The notes beneath the pieces are model-generated. The model did no database searches, was not told the DNA's origin, and saw only the letters and a program-made list of their open reading frames with translations. The translations under genes were made by a program, and so were the position numbers. A DNA stretch of 60,000 nucleotides from Polytrichum commune (taxonomy: Eukaryota > Streptophyta > Polytrichopsida > Polytrichales > Polytrichaceae). Numbering within the stretch: the stretch's first letter is position 1; the number at the start of each line of letters is the position of its first letter. Shown piece by piece: positions 48,460 through 59,000 of this stretch. The stretch is from contig OX485804.1 of NCBI GenBank assembly GCA_950295325.1, positions 69,294,033 through 69,354,032 on the forward strand. Reading direction: 5' to 3'.

Positions 48460-48720
48460 CAAGTGTACCCATTATCATTCCTTGTTTAAAAAAATTGGGA
48501 TCATAGATTTACAGTGTTGCAATTACTGTCACTTATCAAGTAATTTTGCATCCATATTTCAATCATCCATGACAATATTTCATCACAAGTTGCTGACAAG
48601 AGAAGGTAGGGGTTTGGCCAATGGATGAACTCATTCATCACCCATGACAATATTTGTTCACTTATTCACAAGAAGCATCATCCAAAAAGTCACCATAGTG
48701 ACACAAAATGCCATATGACC
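48460..48720 (+). repeat. Family F repeat, copy 3 (partial)
   Basis: CATTCCTTGTTTAAAAAAATT, AGATTTACAGTGTTGCAAT, ACCCATGACAATATTTG and CACAAGAAGCATC. Its right end is immediately followed by the TAA-flanked element at 48725, whose left TAA may lie in the end of this repeat. Confidence 0.62.
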
Positions 48721-48724
48721 CTAA

Positions 48725-49921
48725 GGGCAAGGCCACTCACCTTGCATCCGCATCTGCATCTGCACTTTTACATCCGCGATGCAGATGCAGGGAAGTGCCC
48801 CACTCAACCTGGCATAACTCAAATGTGGATGAAGAAATTTCCAGGAGGTGCAGAACTCCCTGCATTTCCTCGATTTATGCAGGGAACCTGCTACCAACTA
48901 AAGACAAACAACTTTATTGATGTTTTAGAAATAATTGGTTGAGGTTTAACCGGATAGTTACAGATGATCCGGTTTAGGTTGAGAGTTTGATCCGTGACCG
49001 GGTGAGGTTGATTACGGTGCATAGCAAAATTCATACTTACAGAAAATGACACTTACATATAATCCGGTTTAGGTTGAGAGTTTGATCCATGACCGGCTGA
49101 GGTTGATTAGGGTGCACAGTAGAATTCATACTTACAGAAAATGATACTTACAGATGATCTGGTTTAGGTTGAGAGTTTGATCCATGACCGGCTGAGGTTG
49201 ATTAGGGTGCACAGTAGAATTCATACTTACAGAAAATGATACTTACAGATGATCTGGTTTAGGTTGAGAGTTTGATCCGTGACCAGCTGAGGTTGATTAG
49301 GGTGCACAAGTCAATGTATTCACATTTTGGGGGAAACCTGTGCAGCTTTTGCAGTGCTTCGTCAAAGACGATGAGTCTTTAACCAAGCTTTCTGTCATAC
49401 TCATCAGTCAGTTGTATGAGAATTCGCAATTTGCAGTATTTGTGATTAATTACGATGCTTGACATCGTAATTTCTTCTGCCACATTTTGTGCGACAAGCA
49501 CTCTTTGTTGCTAATTAAGCATGGTTTAGAGTTTGATCCATGACCGGCTGAGGTTGATTAGGGTGCACAGTAGAATTCATACTTACAGAAAATGATACTT
49601 ACAGATGATCCGGTTTAGGTTGAGAGTTTGATCCGTGACCGGCTGAGGTTGATTAGGGTGCACAGTAAAATTCATACTTACAGAAAATGATACTTACAGA
49701 GTTTGATCCGTGACCGGCTGAGATTGATTAAGGTGCACAGTAAAAATCATACTTACAGATGTTCATGCCTTCAAAAAATTACCGATCATTTTAGAAGAAA
49801 TCCAAAAGTTAGCATTGATGGTGCAGGATGAATGGGAGTTTCGCCTGGGTCTGCATCTGCATCCTGGAGGAAGGCCACTTTTCAATCCCGGATGCAGATC
49901 CAGGAATGACTGGGCTTGCTC
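48725..49921. mobile_element. TAA-flanked inverted-repeat element carrying a 95 bp minisatellite
   Basis: Left end GGGCAAGGCCACTCACCTTG and right end (reverse complement) GAGCAAGCCCAGTCATTCCTG are imperfect inverted repeats that continue into GCATCTGCATC-type sequence on both sides. TAA flanks each end (48722-48724 and 49922-49924). The 1197 bp body is mostly a 95 bp tandem array. It fits a PIF/Harbinger-like nonautonomous element enlarged by internal tandem repeats. Confidence 0.7.
48963..49762 (+). repeat. 95 bp minisatellite, interrupted
   Basis: Units beginning GATGATCCGGTTTAGG-like start at 48963, 49058, 49153 and 49248, an exact 95 bp period. After a 215 bp unrelated stretch (49309-49523) the array resumes, with a further start at 49604 and a truncated unit to about 49762. 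The interruption contains a hairpin, ATTACGATG/CATCGTAAT (49450-49472). Each unit carries TTTGATCCRTGACCGGCTGA. Confidence 0.85.
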
Positions 49922-50124
49922 TAAATTTCATATTTAATGTAGTTCACGGTCTTTGAATCTAGATCCGGTGTCAAAATAACATTTCAAATTGCGTACTATT
50001 TAAGGGCTTATATCTTGGATAGTTGAGAGGTATGTAATAATCCTTCTCACCGTATTAAAGAGCACGAGTTGAAGAGTTGGAGCATGCTACTTAAGTGAAG
50101 GGGGAGGCCACGCACATTTGAAGA

Positions 50125-50450
50125 CATGGTTTTGAAACGGAGATTTGAGGGCCAAAGTAAAAGAATTTTGGTCTTGACATGTGCCTGCCTCTTCAAGAAC
50201 TTGATTTCAAAATTGGTCCCTCCTTTTTACTTTAGAATTGTTGTTTTCAACTCCAATCAAACTCGAAGGTTTTAAGCCTTACAAGACTGCCATCTTGGGC
50301 GATTAGGAGTTGGAAAAAAACATTACTACCAAACCTTGAGGGATCGGACCTTGAAACCAAGCTCCCAAGGTTAGGCACATGCCAAGGCCAAAATTCTTTC
50401 ACCTTGGCCCACCAATCTTTGATTTTGAAACCGAGGTTTTCGAACATATG
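50125..50450. repeat. Family B foldback copy
   Basis: The arms TTTTGGTCTTGACATGTGCC and GGCACATGCCAAGGCCAAAA (about 50167 and 50370) are inverted, and AGAACTTGATTTCAA pairs with TTGAAACCAAGCTC. It is the same element as at 14487 and 9400, ending near the AAAACCTCGG-type repeat shared with those copies. Confidence 0.72.
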
Positions 50451-50487
50451 TGGCCTCCACATGAATTTATCGGCCAGGGCTGAAACT

Positions 50488-50850
50488 ATACTAAATAGTC
50501 TTATTACTGTGAAAAATTAGCGTGGAAATGATTAGCATGGGCCACACTAATTTTCTAGTCAAGGTGGAATTGACGTGAGTCCAAGAACCTGGGTCTTCCC
50601 CCAGTCTTCATGAAGACTTCTGACCAACACATTGAATCTTAGTTATAGGACAGAAGTAACACAAAATAAAATAATCACTCACATTAATTTTCTAGGAAAA
50701 CAACGACTTTGGCCCAAGCTAATTTTCTTCTAGAGATTTAGTGTGTGTTGAAAGTTAATGTGACCCACATTAATTCTCATTATGAGAATTAGTGTGGGCT
50801 CTAAAAAACTAGTGTGGCCCACAATAATAGGACTATTTAGTGCACTTGCG
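50488..50850. mobile_element. 360 bp inverted-repeat element
   Basis: ACTAAATAGTCTTATTACTGTG (50489) is inverted at about 50823-50846 (CACAATAATAGGACTATTTAG). The arms extend into GGGCCACACTAATTTTCTAG and its inverses. It is rich in TTAGTGTGG motifs. No coding capacity. Confidence 0.7.
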
Positions 50851-51536
50851 TGGCTTGAGCTGTTTAACCTTAACCTCACTTTTAGTTATAAGGTCAACAA
50901 CTAGGTCAAGTTAAGAGTTGACCTTGTAATGCAAGAAGAAATGCTATTTTCAATTAACTTCAAACACACAAGCACACTCCCTGAATATTACAGTTAGGGC
51001 CACTTCACATGGGGTCCCACTCATGTTAGCAAGTCCCAACATGGAGGCAAAGTCCCAACTTTTGAGCCTCAAGAAATCATTAAACTATGATTAATTGTCA
51101 TCAAAGTCGGATCTTAATTGTTTTATGAAAAAATATTTGCCGGACTTGTACTGAGAGTTGGGTCTAGCTTTTTGCTCAACCCAACTCTCAACACAAGTCC
51201 CAAGCTTCACCTCCCAAAAATGTTGCCATGTAGGCATCCATGTCATACTTGGGACATGGGACTTGGGACTTCTTATCACTTGTATTCATGGCCTTGTACC
51301 ATGGGTAGTCATGAACATATTACCAACATATTCTTCATTAATATCTTTTCATTCTATAGTTCCACCACAAGTATCTAGACATATCAGAAGTTACAAACAG
51401 ATACTGCAAATCAGGAACCCAAAATGCAAGTAAGATTCTCTATTTCGTTTTCTCACATTCTTATACATTCCCTCAAAAGAACATCACTGAATTTATGACT
51501 TTGTGGTGCATGTAGTTGAGTGGAGACATGAGACCT

Positions 51537-51653
51537 TCATAAATACTTACTTCTTATGAAGCTCTCAATACTGGTGATCGTTTGCTTCCGAACCTTCTGG
51601 GCAGCTGGAATTGGAATTCCTCCCATGGAGTCCTGCAAGCTATTTAACGGATC
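51537..51653 (-). pseudogene. Degenerate duplicate of the DUF1350 terminal exon
   Basis: Lies 258 bp downstream of the DUF1350 stop. After a CTGCAG acceptor the minus strand reads DPLNSLQDSMGGIPIPAAQ and then KVRKQTITSIESFIRS before a TGA. This parallels the true last exon, which reads TPWADLAKGLSNPAAQ and then MVRERTITTIDSLVDEIANW. The shared pattern is PAAQ-x-VR-x2-TIT-[ST]-I-[ED]-S. It lacks the first third of the real exon. Its phase (0) would allow splicing from exon 10, and a consensus GTAAGT donor follows FIRS. It may be a leftover of a 3' partial tandem duplication or a rarely used alternative exon. Confidence 0.65.
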
Positions 51654-51910
51654 CTGCAGTGCATTGCAATCAAGGCCAAGGAACCTGAAACGCAAGAAGA
51701 ATTTGATGCTTTCTTTACTCCCATGTTTATGTACTCCTTCAGGATAACATCACTTAATTCTATTCATGACCTTTGTACATAGTCACTCTGGTAAAGTGGA
51801 CTGAAGACAAAACGGTTACCAACTTGACCTTTAGATTATACTGTTTTGTTCTTATCTCTTGTGACAAAGGGGAAATGGGCAGGTGGGACTCTGAAAATAT
51901 GCGGACCAAG

Positions 51911-54900
51911 TTACTGAGATGTTGATATTATCCAGTTTGCAATCTCATCTACTAAACTGTCAATAGTTGTGATTGTTCGCTCTCGAACCATCTGGGCAGC
52001 TGGATTTGAAAGTCCTTTAGCAAGATCGGCCCATGGTGTACCTGCTGCCATGGTTGAAAACATCTCTGTGCCACGATTTAATGTACTTGCCATGGCCTCT
52101 GGCACTTCCGGAAACACCTGCAACAAAATTGTGGCATGATAGAATTAAAAAAATGACAGTGAATGAATTTGTAACTTCCTTTGAGATTAAAACCAAAATC
52201 CCTGATAAGTTGAGGCGATGATGAATAAACCCACACATTGTAATGTCGACTCCTTCCAGGCCCATCAAATCCTTAACCCCTAAGCATCTAAGAGGCCTCC
52301 ATGATTCCAATTTTAGCTAATTGTGTCAAAAGTGACCCTATTCAGAATTAAATAATTCTTCCCGTCTTTTTTTTCAGGTCCAAGTGGCCTTTATTGTTTG
52401 TTGGCAGTGAAATGAAACTTGTTTCATTTGTCTCAGAAAAAGAACAAAAAGACCCTCATTCTTTCAAGTAAACTTTTCAAAGCAGTTGAATAACTTAATG
52501 TTATTGAGGAATTGGACTCAATTACACGTCTCAAGTGCCCTTGGATGCAAGTACCTCCTTGGTGTTTTCATCATCAGTGTCACATAAAAGTTCATTCCAA
52601 AAAAATTCCTGGACATAAGATAATGTACTAGATAAAGTTTTGTGCCTGTAAATATAGAAATTGTGATTTTAAGACTCATCGAGGGTTATGAAAATTAGGT
52701 ATATAGGTCGTACATTGAGCCCCTTGGTCCTTTAAGAGTTAACTTCCATTGCCAATGTATTGTCTGTTATTCACTAAACTGTACACCTCTCTTCTATTTG
52801 CAACTTGCATTCCTACAAGTACTGCATTCCTCTCTTCTTTTCTCACGCAACCTGAAAATCTACACAAATAGTGCATCTTAAAGTGTTTGTGGTGAAAAAT
52901 AATGTGAGCTGAAATGTGTTTACCTGCAGACAAGGAGTTGCATGGTCACCAGGCAATGTTCGCACTGACAGATCAAGGAAAGAGCTCACAGCTGACTTTT
53001 GAGCCAAGGTTTGTGCCAGGCGAGGCGTTTCATCGATTGAGTCGTTTTGAAATTTGACGAGTAGATTTCGCCTGACTCCATAGTATGTCTTGATCTTCGA
53101 TGCATAGAAGGAAAAATGAATAAGACAGGGCATTGACATGTTGCCATAATTTGATAAGCTCAGAAAGAGAGAATTATGTTGTGATAACCGAAGGTTCAAA
53201 AGACTCACTAGGCGATCTGTCTCTTCAGGAGCCGGCATGAATTGGTCTTTCCCATTGGCAAGGTCTTCATAAAGAGGAGGTAGTTGTTCCAAGAGTGGCA
53301 TCACCTGCTGAAACAATGGTGGGCTAACACTCTGGAACTGTTTCATTTGTTTCAGTGCCATCTCCGCCTGGAAGCTCCGCATCAACAACATCAATCTTAG
53401 AATGCTAGCTTGAAAGATTCCAAAGTCAAATGCAACTGAAAAAGTACCAGTAGATTCGTATCAAGGCATTTATGTGCTGTAGCCCAAGAGAAGCAAAACC
53501 TCTGATCACAGGAAGTAGAGACTAATTTCTTTCCCTTCTGGTAATTCCACAGGAGAGAAAAGGGCATGAAAAACCAAGTAGGCTAGATTAAAGAACGAAT
53601 GAAGTTAAAAAAAGAAGATTCAGGTTTAAATTAGTGCCTTCATCCAAGTTCATAACAATCAACTACAATTAGCTTCTTTTTTCCCAATGAAACACCCAGA
53701 AATGAAATCCTTTTTACTAATGTAACAACAGATAGACATGTAAATGACATCAGTGATTATAGCGAACTGTTGCAAGGATTTACATACCCCAAGTCGAAGA
53801 GCTGGTGATGCAGTGAGCTGTTTCAGCAAAGGCCCAAAATTTTGTGCCATAGGTGCTATAACTGGTGATAAAAGGGGGACTGCACTGCTTGCTGACTGCA
53901 TGGAAGTAATCAAAAGTTAGGTAGAACACCAAAACGGCTTTAGACATAGTCAGAAATCCACAAATAAGTCTACAAAATTGTGTTAATTAGAAGAAAGAAA
54001 CATGAAGACCACTTGTAGTGTAGAGTGTGCCTTTGTGTAGAGCTTTTCCATTTGGCCTATAGCATGTGCAATATGTTTGCTGAGTATTCAAGATCAAAGT
54101 CATTTTAGTGATATTGCGCAATGGTAGTTGTTTGAATCTACAACCTATCTACACTGGGACACAATGAAAACTCATCACACGAAAATGCACAACATCACCC
54201 ATCAAGGAAGTCTCCTTAGTGGTCGTCCAGCTTAAGCAAAAGAAGTGAAAAAGCTGTCCAGGAAGACTTTTTGGAATGAAACCTGGAGCAAGGGCGGACA
54301 TGATAGCTTGAGAATTACTTTATAAGGTCACTTGAACTAGAACTGCAACATAAGATGGTACTAGGTTCACCTTATTGTTGAAAGATATGATGACATTTCC
54401 TTGCCGTTGAACTGCATATCTAGCTCCTGGGGGAGTACAGCATCGCAAAACAAATGTTGAGTTGAAGAGCCCTCATTGATCACCTTTGAGACATCCTGAT
54501 AAAGATCATCTGACTAACTACAAGCAAAGTGCTCATTCCTAAAAAACTGAGTCGGAGAGGGTCAATTTAGTATCAAGTCTAATTGAAGACCTTGATCCCC
54601 TATTTGGTATTCTATCATATTATTGAAAATAACTGGCACCCTTTGTCACATCCCACATAAAGCTCTTTTCAACCAGAAAACATATATATCCCCAAACACA
54701 AAAAAGAGTGTAAAAGCCTGCCAGGTGATTTTGGCATGCCTATTAACATACAAAAGGACAAATGCAAAAGAGATTGATTAGATTCTCAGCCAACTAAAAA
54801 GCTGGAACTGCCATCCAGATGACATTGTTTACAGGAAACCACAACGGAGAACTCGCCTATGAGAAGATGAGTCAATGCCCCAAGTGAGTGCCCCACTCCA

Positions 54901-57446
54901 AAAACAGGCAGTGTTTCCACCTGCAAAATCACACAACATTGAGTGTTCACAAGCAATAATATGCATGTTCCTACAACAGAATAAGAGATCTCTCTAGATT
55001 TGGAAATGTGGCCAATCCATGCGTACAAGTTGGAAGTTGGAAGCTGCATGAGAAAGTTGGAAGGGATCAAGTTGGTACTACACCGAGGGCTGGTAAATGG
55101 GGTCATCACGCAAGGTGCGTAAGCAGCGGTCAAACTTGAATTGGGCCTCATCCGCAATTTTCATGTGATCAAACCCACTGGCATAAGGTGTTGCAATTAT
55201 AATGAGACCCCTGCCAAACGAAATGCAGCGAATCAGCATGTAAGCAAATCAAAAAGGACATAGGGTAAATGGGAGAATACAACATATATTCACCTTTCAC
55301 AAAGACGTTCTAGAAAAAGACGGTATGTCAATTGTGGTGTTGCTCCAACGAATACGCCTCCTATAAAGTGCACTACAGCCACTGCTCCCTTTTGACTAGG
55401 TTTAAGTACCCATGCGTCCTGTATCAATCGTGCTATAATAGATTAGAAATAGCAGATAACATTGAATTCCAAAAGTATTGCTCTCTCATTGATAAGTTGG
55501 ACACCATCATCTTCTTTAAGATCAGGAAAGAAAATTTTTGGTTACTGCTTTGATATCTTTTCCAGAGCACATAACAAGAGGGTTTTCAGCATCTTAAGAA
55601 AACGGGACATCCTAGTAGTATACTTCCCTCCATTGGAACTTCTTGCCTAGGTTCCATCCTTTCTTAGCAATCACAAAATTCTACATTGCCTAACTACATT
55701 CAGAGGACAAGGTGTGTCGAGAATGTGCACCTGAATATTTTTCCACCTCCCTAGATCTATGTTGCTGCCTGAGGTGCGCTTGGCTGTGTCCGCAATCACC
55801 CTACCCCACGGATTCCCAAAAATTGCCCTCCAGATTGAATTAGCATATCAGGGCAAGAACCGAATCAGTATCTATAACATCAGAGAAATCTGAAATTACG
55901 TTGAACACCAGGTCCATAATATTGGAATGATAGCCAAGGTTTAAGGTATGAAAAATCATATAGATTATGCAGCTCAATCCAGATGCTTTTGGCATAAACA
56001 GTAGCTCTGCTCTATATTGAAAGTGTGGATCTAAAAAGTGCAACATGATTTTAGATTACATTACTGAACCAGCCGGACTGGTGGTTGTACTCATGCTTGT
56101 TCTTCCTGGTTGTAACATATCACTGGATAGTTGAGACCAAGTAATTGGACAACAGCTGGTTGTAGTGAATTCGAAGTGATGTCCGCAACTTGCAAACTGT
56201 ATGAGTTCTTTTCTGGAATACCGAGAAAATCAGCCACTTCATACTTGGTGGCTGTTTTCAACAACTAAATCTTCACCAACATGTCTGTTAAGCACGACTT
56301 GTCCCTCACGAACATAAAATGGTGCGAAGTGGTAATTTGGCACCAAGTTTGTCCTACAAATGGGATGAGTTGCACAAGGAGTTGTTGGTGCATCTAAAAA
56401 TTCCATATCCCACTCAGATTTCACTTGACACGACTACAACTTCTAGTTCAGACTCGAACTTGAAAATTGAATTGTATTTAAAAAAAATTAAATTAAGAAT
56501 TGTTTAAAAAAAAAACACGGACTAACCTTGACACCAAGGTCCACCATCTTATTACGTACATGTAAGGGCTCAAAGTCTTATACCTTGGCCCATCAAACTT
56601 GCAAGCTTGAGCTTGAGCTTAAGGTGTGTGTGACAACCCCACGGTTCTAAGAAAAGAAAAGAAAAAGTAACGCATGTGCTTTTGGGCACTTGCGTAGATA
56701 CTGTATAAAGCCGTTTGTCACCAAGGCATACCCATGCAATGCATAGATGGTTTCCATGGTGGTGCCTAGATGGTTCTATGATATTTGAGGCTCCGGAATT
56801 CACCTTTCGATTTGGCCATAAAGCTGAAGAGTCTGCTTCTTTTCACTATCGTCCAGCTGGGACCGGGGGCGCATGGAATCTGCGCTCTGGCGTCGCTCAT
56901 AATACTGCCGCCGATCACGCAGGCATGTACTCTGAGGTCTCAGCCAATGATCCTGCAGCCTCAAGTTCTCTTGCAACCTGGGGCAATAACATAAAATAAA
57001 CGGGCCTTAGACGGACACATTTCGCTCCGCACTTCTCGTAGGATATAATAAAAGAGATTAGTGCAACACGAGTACCAAATTTAAATCATGACCGTAGCCA
57101 TTTTCCTCATAATTTTGGAGCTCATATGAATATTTTATTCATTGTCAAAGTGCAGATTCTCTTTCTTCACAAATGATCATATAGTTCCCCCCAATTATGT
57201 AGACTATCGAGCCAAATTTAAAGCACGTGGTCCAATCTCTTTAAACACATATCTTGCTGGTGTCCATTCTTAGATCCACCTAATCACACTCCGCTCAGAT
57301 ATAGGTGTCCATTTAAGACAAGTATTTAGATCTTACCTTAACCCTGATCGAGGGCGTTGAGCAAACCCTAGAACTGCTGCCTGGACGTGCAACGAGCTGG
57401 TAGTGCCTCCCACGCCAATCGGTGTGTGCACAGCCACCATCATCAT
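51911..57446 (-). CDS. DUF1350 family alpha/beta-hydrolase-like protein, probably plastid-targeted (11 exons, 465 aa)
   Basis: Exons, in transcript order: 57446-57337, 56977-56804, 55827-55731, 55418-55294, 55210-55084, 54920-54857, 54426-54371, 53895-53788, 53367-53209, 53094-52924, 52117-51911. The sum is 1398 nt with consistent phases. A TAA directly precedes the first of three consecutive ATG codons, which fixes the start. Exon 1 reads MMMVAVHTPIGVGGTTSSLH and continues Ser/Thr/Ala/Arg-rich without acidic residues, as in a chloroplast transit peptide. The conserved core starts near residue 128 with VVHFIGG and FVGATPQLTYRLFLERL. The nucleophile-elbow motif GHSLG puts the Ser at about 223, and a late LPGDH puts the His at about 391, as expected for an alpha/beta-hydrolase fold; no substrate is known to me. 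Intron 6 uses a GC donor. Intron 1 is almost filled by a dispersed repeat. Exons 4-11 match DUF1350 proteins as I remember them; exons 1-3 rest on frame and splice logic. Confidence 0.92.
52516..52742. repeat. Family N repeat, copy 2, in intron 10 of the DUF1350 gene
   Basis: AGTGCCCTTGGATGCAAGTA, AAGATAATGTACTAGATAAAG, GATTTTAAGACTCATCGAGG and ACATTGAGCCCCTTGGTCC match 48197-48421 in order. The copy lies wholly inside the 806 bp intron. Confidence 0.72.
56525..56620. repeat. Family B right-end fragment in intron 2 of the DUF1350 gene
   Basis: TAACCTTGACACCAAGGTCC and TATACCTTGGCCCATCAAAC match the family B right arm. The fragment is followed by CAAGCTTGAGCTTGAGC. A matching left end without its partner is at 15880-15950. 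Confidence 0.6.
57001..57335 (+). repeat. Family A repeat filling intron 1 of the DUF1350 gene
   Basis: CACTTCTCGTAGGATATAAT, GGAGCTCATATGAATATTTT, GTCCAATCTCTTTAAACAC and CAGATATAGGTGTCC occur in the same order as the copies at 3361 and 47341. It occupies nearly all of the 359 bp intron between the two first coding exons; the donor GTAAGAT lies right beside its end. Confidence 0.75.
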
Positions 57447-58331
57447 TTACCACCTCTCTACGCACATCTCTCAACTATATTTAATAAATAATTCCAGCTG
57501 ACCAGAACCGTGCAAGCCACACTATGTCAAGTTTGTCTGGCAGAAACGGCCATTTATCATTTTGAGAATGTTGAACTAGAATCCAGCAAATAAGTCCTAA
57601 ACAATTCTGCGTCGAGACTTACAAACACTGAGTAGCACTAAGCATCACATACTCCAAGTCATCACCCCCTCCCAAATGCGATTACCTCTCTGAATTGCAC
57701 CTAGCCTCAAAGTTTAGCTGTCGTAAGCAAATTCGACATTCTGTATGCGTCAACAACACACAGCTTCTCAACCCGATTCTCCACTGAAATTGGCTTGGAA
57801 ATCATCAGAAGAAAGGAAATCAAACTGAAGGAAGGCTAGTACCTTAGAATTGTGAATTGAGTTGTCCCTGGCTACGACCTTGTAATCTGATTCCACAATA
57901 ATCTGAGTGCACCGACACCACAACAAAATATTGAAGCATTTAAAGAACGCAAGAGGCACAATCTCGAGTTGAAGCTCAAAAGATGTACAATCACAATTTG
58001 AAGCTCCACTTCTCCACCTAAGCTCGATTTCAAGCTCAATTTCTGTGAAAAAAATTGGCAAGAAAGGAACAGAAAACAGTGGAGTAGAAGCCAGGTCACC
58101 TGAGGCTTGTGGTGAAGTTGAAATTTGAGTAATCGCGGATCGCGTAGATGCAATTTGGAGCTCTCGAGCGTTCCTCTCTTCCCCTGTCTTCTCTTCTGTT
58201 CTCTTCCCTTCACTCCACATTTACCCTGTCATACCCGGTCTTCGGTTTCCCGAGAGACACGTAACACCCGGATGTCATATCCGGGCATCCGGTGTCCGGG
58301 TATGTGTAGCGAGAGAGAGAGAGAGAAAGAG
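57447..58331 (-). promoter_or_regulatory. Upstream and leader region of the DUF1350 gene
   Basis: About 880 bp between the start codon and a family F repeat (from about 58332). On the transcript strand, 58171-58212 is purine-rich, and a (GA)n run occupies 58309-58331. A splice-like segment (AG at its 5' end, GT after AAG) sits around 57840-57900 and could belong to an untranslated leader exon. A 150-codon reading frame at 57768-58220 has no recognisable protein features. This is inferred to be promoter and leader; the transcription start is unknown. Confidence 0.35.
58309..58331 (+). repeat. (GA)n microsatellite upstream of the DUF1350 gene
   Basis: GA run, interrupted once by AAA, at the junction between the presumed promoter and family F copy 4. 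Confidence 0.85.
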
Positions 58332-58716
58332 AATTTAGTGTCCCCAATTCTATTTGTCTTGCTTAATACTAATTGTAAACCGGCCATGTAGTGTCACCTA
58401 CACTAAATGTAAATTCGATATAATTTGTCATTCTTTGCAAAAAGAAGAGTTTGGGCATTATAGATTTACAACATTGCGATCACTTACTAAGTGAATTTTC
58501 ATCCAAATTTCAATATTCTATGGAAAATATTTCATTACGAGAATATCAGGATGCAAAATATATCAAGCTTCGACTCCATAATTGGCATAGATCTCATCCA
58601 AATTTGAATCATCCATGTGTGTATTTGTAAACTTATTCATAAAAATTGTCATTGAGGAAGGTATCACAATGACATGACATACCATATGACAGTAAATGCA
58701 AGATCTAGTGTAGTGA
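58332..58716 (+). repeat. Family F repeat, copy 4, upstream of the DUF1350 gene
   Basis: From AATTTAGTGTCCCCAATTC to AGATCTAGTGTAGTG, about 385 bp, including TTGGGCATTATAGATTTAC and GGATGCAAAATATATCAAG. It sits next to the (GA)n run that ends the presumed DUF1350 promoter. Confidence 0.72.
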
Positions 58717-59000
58717 TTCATGCCTACCCTAAATATAGCCCCCATCTAGCTCTAGGTAGATGGGTCTTAAGTGGGTCTCAGTTGAGAATCTTGAGGTCCT
58801 AGGTTTGGATCCCTACCCTGGTAATGTAATATTTGTAAGAGCCAATGGCAATTTAATTGATTATCACGGCCCTTAATTTTGCATCAGACTCACCTTTTTT
58901 GATGGGTTTGATGCAATACCCAGTAGACCATGAAACATTATCTAGTGGATGCCATGTAGGACATCATGAATAATTCTCATTCATTTGAAGTTCTTTTGTC

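Noticed and set aside
48963-49762. CRISPR-like regularly spaced repeat
   Set aside because: Units are contiguous 95 bp tandem copies without unique spacers, in a plant nuclear context; a minisatellite.
57768-58220. 150-codon - strand ORF upstream of the DUF1350 gene
   Set aside because: No homology or targeting features, and a better start (transit-peptide-like, TAA directly upstream, correct phase) exists at 57446. Treated as leader or promoter.
58753-58815. tRNA or SINE-like sequence with a box-B-like GGTTTGGATCC
   Set aside because: The possible A box is at the wrong distance, no cloverleaf can be drawn, and the left part matches the end of family A repeats.
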